Assembly (NCBI RefSeq): GCF_025660655.1
Contig: NZ_JAOTIN010000001.1
Coordinates: 186,001-250,000 of the forward strand
Origin: Streptococcus sp. CSL10205-OR2
GTDB taxonomy: Bacteria > Bacillota > Bacilli > Lactobacillales > Streptococcaceae
Length of the DNA: 64,000 nucleotides
Direction of reading: 5' to 3'
In this document: piece after piece, positions 1 to 7,704 of the stretch
Layout of the letters: each line of letters begins with the position of its first letter
How positions within the stretch are numbered: the first letter of the stretch is position 1
The notes under the pieces: generated by a model
What the model saw: the letters and a program-made list of their open reading frames with translations, nothing else
Told to the model about the DNA's origin: nothing
The model's database searches: none
Made by a program: the position numbers and the translations under genes

Positions 1-573
1 TTCTAAAGGATAGACAGCATTTTCAAAATATAGTGTTGTGATGCCGAGCGTTTTTGCTTCTTTCAAATTTTGCCAAGAATCCTCAACCATCACAAGATGA
101 TGAGGTGAGACACCAATATCACACGCTACTCTTTGCAAGAAATCACTTGTTTTATCTTGAAAGTTAAAATCAAAAATGCTATAGACGGCCTCAAAAAATG
201 GTAAAAGGGAATTGCTCTCCAATCCTTTTAAGGCTAAGTGACTCTCATTACTAGTCACAGCAACCAACTCGTAACCGTCTTCTACCAACGTTTCAAGTGT
301 TGAGAAAACATCTGGCATCAAGGTTACTTTCTCATAAGCCTTAACAAGTAGCCTGTCTTTTTCTCGTCTCAAATCCTCTAAAGTCCAATCGTTGCCCAAA
401 AGAGATAGCAAATAGTCTTCTGCTTGAGTCATGGTACTATGCCATAGTTTTTGACGAATAGTCGTTGTTAAGCTGAGCTCATTTTGAGCAAGTAACATTT
501 CAACCACTTGATCCCAGATAGGATAGGAATCAAAAATCACACCATCCAAATCCATAAAAATAACTTTTTTCAC
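1..573 (-). CDS. HAD-superfamily phosphatase, subfamily IA (C-terminus beyond the left edge)
   Basis: Partial gene; 191 codons are visible and the frame runs off the window. It starts with GTG, preceded by AAAGGAGT at 7 nt spacing. Motif I is DLDGVIFDS at residues 8-16, motif II is VTSN, and motif III/IV is VVEDSWQN, which together fit the haloacid dehalogenase fold of small phosphatases and phosphoglucomutases. The substrate cannot be told. It has its own promoter and is separated from the ABC operon upstream by a terminator. Confidence 0.85.
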   Translation of the reverse strand, partial: MKKVIFMDLDGVIFDSYPIWDQVVEMLLAQNELSLTTTIRQKLWHSTMTQAEDYLLSLLGNDWTLEDLRREKDRLLVKAYEKVTLMPDVFSTLETLVEDGYELVAVTSNESHLALKGLESNSLLPFFEAVYSIFDFNFQDKTSDFLQRVACDIGVSPHHLVMVEDSWQNLKEAKTLGITTLYFENAVYPLE

Positions 574-594
574 GATACCCACTCCTTTAACATC

Positions 595-623
595 ATCATA
601 TCACAAGAAAATAAAAGACTCAA
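595..623 (-). promoter_or_regulatory. Promoter of the HAD phosphatase gene
   Basis: On the minus strand TTGAGT, 17 nt, TATGAT, with a TG one base before the -10 (extended -10). It lies about 22 nt before the GTG start. Confidence 0.6.
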
Positions 624-660
624 TGCTGTTTATTCTCTAACTATTTTGAGGACTCTAAAC

Positions 661-695
661 AAAAACCAATTCTCGCACAAAGACAAGAATTGGTT
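661..695 (-). terminator. Terminator of the ABC transporter operon
   Basis: Perfect 10-bp arms (AACCAATTCT at 664-673 and AGAATTGGTT at 686-695), followed on the minus strand by a T-rich run. It lies 23 bases past the permease stop codon. Confidence 0.75.
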
Positions 696-717
696 TGATA
701 TCATGGCACGAAACTCT

Positions 718-2385
718 TTATGACATGCTAATACTATCACTCTTAGAAACTTTCATAAATAAAAGAAGTGAGAGGACAGTGAAAATAGTTAGTAAGGTTG
801 ATAAAGCAGCAGCAATACCATAATTTCCTCTAAGAACTTCCGTATAGATGGCTACTGTCATAGTCTTTGTTCGCACATTATAAAGTAAGATAGAGGTTGA
901 TAACTCAGAAATCATCGTAATCCAAGATAAGATAGCGCCTGCAATAATCCCTGGCATCATCATAGGAATTGTGACCTTAACAAAGGTATTTAAGCGTGAA
1001 GAACCAAGACTAGCTGCGGCTTCTTCAATACTAGGTGATATCTGTTGCAAGGCCGCTACTGATGAACGGATGGTATAAGGTAAACGCCTTACCGAAAACG
1101 AAATCACCATAATCAGCGATGTCCCGATAATGGCAAGAAAACCAGTCCCACCAATACCAGTATTAAAAGCTGTGATAAAGGCAATCCCAAGAACCGTTCC
1201 AGGAACAATATAAGGCACCATGCTCATACTATCAATCAAGGAAGTAAAGGCATTGCGTTTACGAACACTCAAGTAAGAAATAAAAGTAGCAAAAATAACA
1301 ACCACAACGAGAGCCATAAAAGGAATACGTAAGGTGTTTAAAATACTTGAGCCCATGCGATCAAAGGCCTGTTGATAACTATTTAAAGAATAGCCTGGCA
1401 CAAAAATCATGCCTGAGGTTTTTAAAAATGAAGTGTAAATTAGGTAGGTTTGTGGCATGACAGATAAACCAATAACGCCATAAACCCACAAGTAAATCAT
1501 AAACTTCTGGAGTCCTTGAACAGGTTTTGCTTCAATCGGGTGAAGAGAATTCATGCTAAAACTGTTTTTATGGGCAATGTATTTTTGCACCAAGAAGATG
1601 GTTAAAGCAATGATAATCGCGATAATCGCAAGAGCTGAAGCAAAGGCAGAGTTGCCACCCACTTCACTGATAAACTGCGTGTACACGAGCACAGGGAAGG
1701 TACGATAACCCTCACCGATTAACATCGGTGTCCCAAAGTCTGAGAAAGCTCTCATAAAGACTAAAAGAGCTGCCGCTAAAAGCGTTGGTACCAAAAGAGG
1801 TAACACAATTTTCGTAAGCCGACTAATTCCCTTCACTCCCATACTTTCAGCTGCTTCTAAAAGAGAATTATCCATACTCTTTAAAGCGCCACTCACATAT
1901 AAAAAGACTAAAGGAAAAAGTTGAAGGGTAAACACAAGAACAATGCCAAAGAAACCATAAATATCAATGTTTGGAAAGCCTAGTGTATTAATCAAAAATT
2001 TAGTAATCACACCATTTCTCCCTAGGAGGAGAATCCATGAATAGGCACCAACAAAAGGAGCTGACATAGAGGCAATAATGATTAAAATTTGTAAGACCTT
2101 TTTCCCCTTAAACTGAAACATGGCAAAACAATAAGCCAGCAAGGTCCCAACAACAAGTGCCAACAAGGTTGCCATCACCGATACTTTAAAACTATTAAAT
2201 AAGGTATCAAAATAGTAATCTCTTGAAAAGAAAGTTAAAAAATTACCAAGTGACAACTGCCCATCTACAAAAAGAGCTTGTTTTAAAATAGTGACAATCG
2301 GATAGATTAAAAAGATGAGATAAGTGACAAATATGATAATAGAAGATATGAGCCAAATATTCATCCGCTCAAGGCCTTTTTTCAT
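718..2385 (-). CDS. ABC transporter permease, two fused membrane domains (Fe3+/sugar-phosphate type)
   Basis: 555 residues with two consecutive binding-protein-dependent transport permease domains in one chain, each with about six membrane helices, as in the FbpB/AfuB family. It should form the whole membrane channel with the ATPase upstream. I chose the ATG at 2385 (GGAGGT, 6 nt) over a GTG at 2388 that has only 3 nt spacing; the gene overlaps the ATPase stop codon as TGATG. The substrate is commonly annotated as iron, but see the binding protein entry. It is the last gene of the operon. Confidence 0.88.
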   Translation of the reverse strand: MKKGLERMNIWLISSIIIFVTYLIFLIYPIVTILKQALFVDGQLSLGNFLTFFSRDYYFDTLFNSFKVSVMATLLALVVGTLLAYCFAMFQFKGKKVLQILIIIASMSAPFVGAYSWILLLGRNGVITKFLINTLGFPNIDIYGFFGIVLVFTLQLFPLVFLYVSGALKSMDNSLLEAAESMGVKGISRLTKIVLPLLVPTLLAAALLVFMRAFSDFGTPMLIGEGYRTFPVLVYTQFISEVGGNSAFASALAIIAIIIALTIFLVQKYIAHKNSFSMNSLHPIEAKPVQGLQKFMIYLWVYGVIGLSVMPQTYLIYTSFLKTSGMIFVPGYSLNSYQQAFDRMGSSILNTLRIPFMALVVVVIFATFISYLSVRKRNAFTSLIDSMSMVPYIVPGTVLGIAFITAFNTGIGGTGFLAIIGTSLIMVISFSVRRLPYTIRSSVAALQQISPSIEEAAASLGSSRLNTFVKVTIPMMMPGIIAGAILSWITMISELSTSILLYNVRTKTMTVAIYTEVLRGNYGIAAALSTLLTIFTVLSLLLFMKVSKSDSISMS

Positions 2386-3464
2386 CACGTCACCTCCAAT
2401 AAATTCACCTGACCATCTGCTGAAAAGACATTGATTTTGGAAGTGTTAATTCTTAGACGGATCTCATCTCCAGGACCAAAGTCTTCATCAAGCGTTGACT
2501 CCTCTGTCACTTGAATGCGATCAGAAAAAGGTGTTTCTAGAATATATTCTGTGTTTAACCCCAGATAAGTACTATCTTTAATCGTTGCTTTAATCGGACC
2601 ATCAAGGTCTCTAACAAACTCTTCTGGACGCACACTAACTCTTACCTCTTGGTTGTCCAAATGATTTAAAAGAGGGTAAGGAATACTTGAACCATCGGCA
2701 AATTGAAGATGAGCTTGTTCTTCTTGTTTCACCAATTGCGCTGAAATCATATTGGTTCGTCCAATAAAGGTGGCTACAAATTCATTTTTAGGGCGATGAT
2801 AGAGTTCTTTTGGTTTACCAATTTGCTGGATTTCTCCTAGATACATGACAGCAATCTGATCGGAAATAGCCATGGCTTCTTCCTGGTCATGCGTCACATA
2901 AACCGTCGTAATACCAACTTCTTTTTGAATTTCTTTGATGGCTTGTCGCATCTCTATTCTTAATTTGGCATCCAAGTTACTCAAGGGTTCATCCATTAAG
3001 AGTACATCTGGGCTGATAGCTAGAGCTCTTGCTAGAGCCACACGTTGTTGTTGACCACCACTGAGATTTTCTGGCTTGCGGTCTCTAAATTGATCAATCT
3101 GCATCAGTTTTAGATAGCGATCAATTCTTTCAGCCATTTCCTCTTTACTGAGTTTACGTTGTTTGAGCCCAAAAGCAACATTGTCTTTGACAGAAAGATG
3201 AGGGAAAATCGCATAGTTTTGAAAAACCATCCCAATATTGCGTTTACTTGGCTCCATTTGATTGATGCGTTCATTTCCGAAATAGAAATCTCCACCCTCA
3301 ATCGAGTTAAACCCTGCAATCATTCGAAGTAGCGTTGTCTTTCCACAGCCTGATGGCCCTAAAAGAGTAAACAGACTGCCATCTGGAATGACAACATTCA
3401 AATCTTCAATGACGGTTGTATCTCCATAGATTTTTTTGGCATTTTTAATGATAATTTCACTCAT
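2385..3464 (-). CDS. ABC transporter ATP-binding protein (FbpC/PotA-like)
   Basis: 359 residues. Walker A is GPSGCGKTT at 36-44, the signature is LSGGQQQR at 134-141, and Walker B is LLMDEP at 155-160. The C-terminal third is a TOBE-like regulatory domain typical of import ATPases of the CUT1/ferric type. The gene sits 10 bases after the binding protein and overlaps the permease, so the three are translated together. AGGAGT precedes the ATG. Confidence 0.9.
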   Translation of the reverse strand: MSEIIIKNAKKIYGDTTVIEDLNVVIPDGSLFTLLGPSGCGKTTLLRMIAGFNSIEGGDFYFGNERINQMEPSKRNIGMVFQNYAIFPHLSVKDNVAFGLKQRKLSKEEMAERIDRYLKLMQIDQFRDRKPENLSGGQQQRVALARALAISPDVLLMDEPLSNLDAKLRIEMRQAIKEIQKEVGITTVYVTHDQEEAMAISDQIAVMYLGEIQQIGKPKELYHRPKNEFVATFIGRTNMISAQLVKQEEQAHLQFADGSSIPYPLLNHLDNQEVRVSVRPEEFVRDLDGPIKATIKDSTYLGLNTEYILETPFSDRIQVTEESTLDEDFGPGDEIRLRINTSKINVFSADGQVNLLEVT

Positions 3465-3474
3465 TTAGCCACTC

Positions 3475-4509
3475 CTATTTTGATTGTAGGTCAACAAAAA
3501 TCTGATTGTAATGATTAACAATATCTTCTTGATGTTCAATAACGTAATCATAATCTTCTACAAGTGTTTTGATATCTTCAAGTGGCTTCATATTATCACT
3601 AACTGCTACATTTTTACGAACAGGGCGATTAGTGGTTTCAGTCCCAAGAGTGTCTTGTGCTTCTTTTGAAATCACAAAGTCGATAAATTTTTCTGCATTT
3701 GATTTATTAGGGGCATTTTTAATAATAGCAGTACTAGCTGGAAGGAAAACAGACCCTTCTTCTGGGTAAATGACTTCAATATTAGCACCATCATTAAGCA
3801 GTTTCACGGTAGGATCTTCATAAGACAAACCAACAGCCATTTCACCGTCTGCTACCGCCTTATAGACAGCAGAAGAACTTGAATTGATTTTACCATCAAT
3901 CAAAGTGAAGAGATCTTCAACATATTGCCACGCCTCATCATTATCATAACCACCATTAGCTTGAAGCATGTTGGTTAATTGAGCAAAAGCACTAGAAGAG
4001 TTGGATGGGTCAGCTGTCGCAATTTTACCTTTTAATTCTGGGTTAAGTAAATCCTTATAACCTTTAATATCCATACCTTTGGTTAAATCATTATTAACTA
4101 TCAAGACTGAACCATCCAGTGCGTAAGGTGTAGAATAGCCAGTCGTATTTTGATATGCTTCAACAACATTCTCATTTTCAGGAGACACATACTCCTCAAA
4201 AAGTTCTGGATGTTGTTCGTATTGTGTGTAAGACCCACCAAAAATGATATCAGCAACAGGTTGACTAGCTTCGCTTTCTAATTTTTTAAAGAGTTCACCA
4301 GTACCTGCTTGAATTAATTCCACCTTAATGCCATATTTTTCTTCAAAAGCTGGAATAATCGCATTGATTAACCCTTCAGAGTTAGGTGAGTAAACGACCA
4401 GTTTATCGCTTTCTCCTGAGTTATTTTCTGACGTCTGGCTTGAACCACAGGCTGTCAAACCAATAAGAGCAATAAAACCAACAATTAGTGACAAAAATTT
4501 GTTACGCAT
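3475..4509 (-). CDS. ABC transporter substrate-binding lipoprotein (ferric-type fold, substrate probably a sugar phosphate)
   Basis: 344 residues. The N-terminus is a lipoprotein signal with lipobox LTAC, so Cys21 would be lipidated. The rest is a type 2 periplasmic-binding fold of the FbpA/AfuA family. Iron-binding FbpA proteins carry a paired tyrosine in the NHYY region; the corresponding stretch here reads GLSYEDP, without the pair. Relatives with this layout beside a YesM/YesN-type two-component system (AfuA, HptA) bind hexose phosphates. The start has AAAGGAG at 7 nt. The substrate is an inference. Confidence 0.8.
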   Translation of the reverse strand: MRNKFLSLIVGFIALIGLTACGSSQTSENNSGESDKLVVYSPNSEGLINAIIPAFEEKYGIKVELIQAGTGELFKKLESEASQPVADIIFGGSYTQYEQHPELFEEYVSPENENVVEAYQNTTGYSTPYALDGSVLIVNNDLTKGMDIKGYKDLLNPELKGKIATADPSNSSSAFAQLTNMLQANGGYDNDEAWQYVEDLFTLIDGKINSSSSAVYKAVADGEMAVGLSYEDPTVKLLNDGANIEVIYPEEGSVFLPASTAIIKNAPNKSNAEKFIDFVISKEAQDTLGTETTNRPVRKNVAVSDNMKPLEDIKTLVEDYDYVIEHQEDIVNHYNQIFVDLQSK

Positions 4510-4548
4510 AAGAATGCTCCTTTCATTTATTCACCCTCATTGTATAAA

Positions 4549-4563
4549 AGAAAGCGCTTTATT
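4549..4563 (-). promoter_or_regulatory. cre-like (CcpA) site in the binding-protein promoter
   Basis: The palindrome AAAGCGCTTT (4551-4560) matches the cre consensus WTGNAANCGNWNNCW at all fixed positions except the TG. It sits directly upstream of a TATACAAT -10-like box on the minus strand, in the 66-bp gap between the response regulator stop and the binding-protein start. This suggests carbon catabolite control. Confidence 0.4.
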
Positions 4564-4575
4564 GATAGGAAAATT

Positions 4576-5355
4576 CTATCCTTTATGGGTAAAATTCTCT
4601 TTAAATTCGGTAAAACTCAAACCGGTATAACGACGAAAAACCTTACCAAAATAGTTGTAATCGGAAAAACCAACAGCCTCAGACACTTCATAAGCCTTGA
4701 CATCAGGCAAACTCATCATCAGCTGAATAGCTCGCTTAATCCGGTAACGATTGAGGTAGTCTGTGAGGGTAATTCCTAACTCCTCCTTGATTTTTTTATA
4801 GAGATAACTTTCACTGTAACCAAAATGCTTGGCCAAATCTTCTGTGGCGATTGGTTTATCGTAGTTAAGATGCAGCCACTCAACCAGTTCTTTTGCCCAA
4901 TCCTCAGACATGACCTGAGGCAGATTAAGTGATGAGAAATCAGACCAGATAGGCTCCTTCTCCTCGGCACTACTACTATCGTCTTTCTTTTTTAAGTCCA
5001 ACTGAATTTGCCAGAGACAATCTCTTAATTCTTCTAGGTCAATCGGTTTTTCGATGAAATTATAAACACCATATTGCATCGCTTTCTTGGCATGTTGAAA
5101 GTCACTATAGGAAGACAAAATCACTTTTTCATAGGTCACCTCTTTTGTTGCTTCAAACATTTCAAAAGCTGTTTTATGAGGCATTTTGATATCGGTCAAC
5201 ACCACATGCGGTTTTAAAGTTTTAATGAGACTGGCTCCTTCTAAGCCATCTTTTGCGACCGCTACTACCTCTAAACCTAGTTGATGATAATCAAGTGCCT
5301 GTGTTAGCCATTGTCTAATGAGTGTTTCATCTTCAACGATGATTAATCGGTACAT
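4576..5355 (-). CDS. Response regulator, AraC-type output (YesN-like)
   Basis: 259 residues. The receiver domain has phospho-acceptor Asp55 in VVLTDIKMP and the conserved Lys in FIEKP (Lys103). The C-terminal 100 residues are an AraC-type double helix-turn-helix (QLMMSLPDVKAYEVSEAVGF, then the family F-x-R-R-Y-T-G region). The start overlaps the kinase gene by 23 bases, so the pair is co-translated. Its likely target is the ABC operon directly downstream. Confidence 0.92.
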   Translation of the reverse strand: MYRLIIVEDETLIRQWLTQALDYHQLGLEVVAVAKDGLEGASLIKTLKPHVVLTDIKMPHKTAFEMFEATKEVTYEKVILSSYSDFQHAKKAMQYGVYNFIEKPIDLEELRDCLWQIQLDLKKKDDSSSAEEKEPIWSDFSSLNLPQVMSEDWAKELVEWLHLNYDKPIATEDLAKHFGYSESYLYKKIKEELGITLTDYLNRYRIKRAIQLMMSLPDVKAYEVSEAVGFSDYNYFGKVFRRYTGLSFTEFKENFTHKG

Positions 5356-7015
5356 CGCCTCTCCTTTCTATAGATAGAGTCACCAGATTTTTATCTTCTT
5401 GTTTAGCAATCATAATCTTGGTGCTTGGATAAAGCATGACCAAACGCTTGTAAGAATTAATCAAACCATGATGTGTATCATCCGTATGGATGTAATCAGC
5501 AAAAACGGCTAGAAAATCTTCAGAAAAACCTGACCCATTATCAGACACAGTAAAAAGAATTTTTTTGTTCTCCTCTTTAACCGTCAACCCGATATCTAGA
5601 GCATGACGATCTTTCATACCATATTTTAAAGCATTATCCACCAAGGGAAGAAGAAACAATCTGGGGATGGTTAACTCACTTAGATGATTAGGATAGTCGA
5701 TAGTGTAGGTTAATTCTTCAAACCGCACCTGATTAACTAAAAGATAGTCTTCAATAATCGTCAAATCATCTGCTAAAAAGCCATAATCAGATATTGAAGT
5801 CACACTATAGCGTAGCACACGATTGAGTGAGAGAATCATCTGCTCTGCTTTTTTCACATCAAAATACATCAAAATTTTAATCGCTTCTAAGGCGTTATAG
5901 AGAAAATGCGGATTAAATTGTGCCTCCAGCAATTTTCGTTCACAACGCGCTTTTTCTTGTTCTGACTGCAAGGTTTGTTCAAATAAAAGTTGCATGGTTT
6001 CGACCATTTTATTAATTTTATCCGCGAGATAACCAAACTCATCATCGGTACTCACTGCAACAGATTCTTTAAAGCCTTTCATCATGAGGTCCAAATCGGA
6101 AACTAAAATATCAATACTATCACTACTATGAAGAGTTATTTTTCGTGACAAACGATTAGACGCCGCAAAAAGAATAAAAATGATAACTGTTGCAAAAAGA
6201 CCCGTGAAGGCAAAAAGATAGGAGAGTGGTACTACCAAAATATAAGTGTAGAGATAAAGATCTTTATTTAAAAATGTTTTATTAGCTAGGTAGAGATTGC
6301 CTTCTCTCAAACTTAAAAGCCGTGATAAGGAGGCCCCATCTATCTTTTCAAGAGACTCAGCATCATACCTAGAGCTATTAGAGGCAAAGAGATTATCAAA
6401 ATAATCGGTGATAACATACTGGATAGCTTCTGATTCAACAGAAGATTCAAAATCATTACTATCAATATAAAGAACCAGATAGCCTTCAACTTCGTTTTCT
6501 TGATAGATGGCTTTTAGCTTGATGAGATAGTTGTTTGATTGATGATCTTTCATGATTTTAAACAAACTCTCTCTTCCAAGATTGTTGAGAGCGATTTTGA
6601 CATAGGCATCATCTTTTAGACCATCACGATTGGGGAGACGTGTGGTCAACAAGAGCTCCTTATCAGCACTATAGACGGCAAGTGTTGAACGAAAAGGTAG
6701 CTGATTGGTTTCTTCATAAATCTGACGAAACATCTCACGCTCACTAATATTACCAGAAATAAAAGAATCAAGACTTCCCGCTTCTAAATCCTTAAAAACC
6801 TGACTGGTCGTAGCATCTATCTCTTCAAAATAAGATTGAACCATCCTTTTGCCCTGCATTAACTGACTATATTGTAAGAGTAAAATAAAAAAAGTCAGTA
6901 TAAAGAGGTAGGAGAGCCCAATAACAAGGGCAATTTTCTTAAAACTATGTCCCATTTCAGCACGTAATTTATCTCTGAAAGGCACAATTTCTTTTTTCTC
7001 TACTGGTAAGGCCAT
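5333..7015 (-). CDS. Sensor histidine kinase, YesM-type (partner of the adjacent AraC-type regulator)
   Basis: 560 residues from the chosen ATG (MALPVEKK), which has GAGGA at 7 nt; an in-frame upstream extension is possible but has no ribosome site. Membrane helix at about 26-49, an extracellular sensor region of about 200 residues, a second helix near 255-285, then HAMP. The His_kinase box is QFNPHFLYNALEAI (His370), the N-box DNALKYG, and the G1 box DNGSGF near 492. This architecture is that of kinases sensing sugars or sugar phosphates, often through a partner binding protein. Confidence 0.9.
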   Translation of the reverse strand: MALPVEKKEIVPFRDKLRAEMGHSFKKIALVIGLSYLFILTFFILLLQYSQLMQGKRMVQSYFEEIDATTSQVFKDLEAGSLDSFISGNISEREMFRQIYEETNQLPFRSTLAVYSADKELLLTTRLPNRDGLKDDAYVKIALNNLGRESLFKIMKDHQSNNYLIKLKAIYQENEVEGYLVLYIDSNDFESSVESEAIQYVITDYFDNLFASNSSRYDAESLEKIDGASLSRLLSLREGNLYLANKTFLNKDLYLYTYILVVPLSYLFAFTGLFATVIIFILFAASNRLSRKITLHSSDSIDILVSDLDLMMKGFKESVAVSTDDEFGYLADKINKMVETMQLLFEQTLQSEQEKARCERKLLEAQFNPHFLYNALEAIKILMYFDVKKAEQMILSLNRVLRYSVTSISDYGFLADDLTIIEDYLLVNQVRFEELTYTIDYPNHLSELTIPRLFLLPLVDNALKYGMKDRHALDIGLTVKEENKKILFTVSDNGSGFSEDFLAVFADYIHTDDTHHGLINSYKRLVMLYPSTKIMIAKQEDKNLVTLSIERRGDVPINHR

Positions 7016-7110
7016 ATCCATTTCCTCGCAAACAAAAAAGTGTTTCTCCTCATTCCTTAACGACACTGTCATTATAACAGGCAAAAACAAAAATGTAAAC
7101 GGTGTCATAA

Positions 7111-7140
7111 AACAAAAATCCCCACACAAAAGTGTGAGGA
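7111..7140 (-). terminator. Terminator of the small membrane-protein gene
   Basis: Minus-strand stem TCCTCACAC / GTGTGGGGA with a TTTT loop, followed by TTTTTG and further T's. It lies 40 bases past the stop of the 58-residue gene. Confidence 0.75.
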
Positions 7141-7179
7141 ATATTTACTAAAGAACATAGCTTTAAAACTTTCTAACAG

Positions 7180-7356
7180 TTAATTTTCTTTATCATTATT
7201 ATAAAAAATTTTCCAATTCAAAAAGGTTCCTAAAAAAGCACAGACAAAAACAATCACTCTAGTAATTGTTATTTCTTGTGATAGGATAATCACTGCAGAA
7301 ACTATCTCTATGAGTAATAAAAGGATAAAAAATATATCTAATTTGTCATATTTCAT
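7180..7356 (-). CDS. Small membrane protein, 58 residues, unknown function
   Basis: The start chosen is MKYDKLDIFF; the longer in-frame extension would run through the tracrRNA-like element and is not credible. Two hydrophobic stretches (about 8-26 and 33-48) and a charged tail (YNNDKEN) give a two-helix hairpin or a single-pass protein. It has a weak purine-rich ribosome site (AAAGAGAT), its own terminator, and a minus-strand extended -10 promoter at 7467-7475, so its leader is fully antisense to the tracrRNA-like RNA. No family recognised. Size and arrangement recall type I toxins, without proof. Confidence 0.5.
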   Translation of the reverse strand: MKYDKLDIFFILLLLIEIVSAVIILSQEITITRVIVFVCAFLGTFLNWKIFYNNDKEN

Positions 7357-7377
7357 TTTAAATCTCTTTTCTTTCTT

Positions 7378-7457
7378 AATGGAAATATTCGAAACAACAC
7401 AGCGCGTTAAAATAAGTTTTAAACGTACACATTCTGGCACCGTCTCGGTGCTTTTTT
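7378..7457 (+). ncRNA. tracrRNA-like RNA of type II-A CRISPR, orphan
   Basis: Positions 7381-7413 match the anti-repeat of streptococcal type II-A tracrRNAs: complementary to repeats of the GTTTTAGAGCTGTGTTGTTT type, including CGAAACAACACAGCG and GTTAAAAT. Then AAG leads into a 9-nt nexus, GTTTTAAAC at 7416-7424, and the molecule ends in GCACCG-TCT-CGGTGC (7437-7451) plus six T's, the usual tracrRNA terminator hairpin. The short hairpin normally between nexus and terminator is missing. No cas9, cas1, cas2, csn2 or repeat array is nearby. It could be a relic, a diverged active tracrRNA, or a repurposed small RNA. Confidence 0.75.
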
Positions 7458-7466
7458 ATTACTATT

Positions 7467-7475
7467 ATTATAGCA
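7467..7475 (-). promoter_or_regulatory. Extended -10 promoter for the small membrane-protein gene
   Basis: Minus strand TGCTATAAT: a consensus -10 (7472-7467) with the TGn extension; the -35 region (TTCTAT, 16 nt upstream) is weak. Predicted start of transcription is near 7460, so about 100 nt of leader would run antisense through the tracrRNA-like element before the ATG at 7356. Confidence 0.5.
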
Positions 7476-7548
7476 ATTTTTAGAGAATATAGAAATAATA
7501 TACAAAATTTTGTTTTAAAAAATATTACTCAATAACATCAATTCATAG

Positions 7549-7593
7549 CACTAGTTTACTGTCTCATTTGAGAAGTAAACTAGTGTCTTTTTT
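7549..7593 (+). terminator. Strong plus-strand terminator between the tracrRNA-like RNA and the SOS cassette
   Basis: Perfect 11-bp stem, CACTAGTTTAC (7549-7559) with GTAAACTAGTG (7575-7585), then TC and six T's. No plus-strand gene lies directly before it except the tracrRNA-like RNA, so it may be a back-up terminator or the remnant end of a lost gene. Confidence 0.75.
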
Positions 7594-7643
7594 ATTTTGA
7601 TATTTTAAAATCAATTCCTTATATTAAAAACATTTCCTCTCTC

Positions 7644-7694
7644 TTGCAAATTCTCTCAAAAGTGATATAATTTTGTTAAGTTATAAATTAACAA
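7644..7694 (+). promoter_or_regulatory. Promoter and probable autoregulatory operator of the SOS repressor gene
   Basis: TTGCAA (7644-7649), 16 nt, TATAAT (7666-7671) with TG extension. Directly downstream, over the predicted transcription start, lies a perfect dyad: TTGTTAA (7673-7679) and TTAACAA (7688-7694) with 8 bases between. The position is that of an operator bound by the repressor encoded 10 bases further on. Confidence 0.7.
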
Positions 7695-7704
7695 GAGGTG
7701 TCTT

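Noticed and set aside
508-723. Plus-strand open frame over the HAD gene start and the terminator
   Set aside because: It crosses a clear terminator and a promoter of the opposite strand and has no ribosome site.
7100-7700. A CRISPR array beside the tracrRNA-like RNA
   Set aside because: I looked for spaced copies of a 36-base repeat here and found none; only the single anti-repeat is present.
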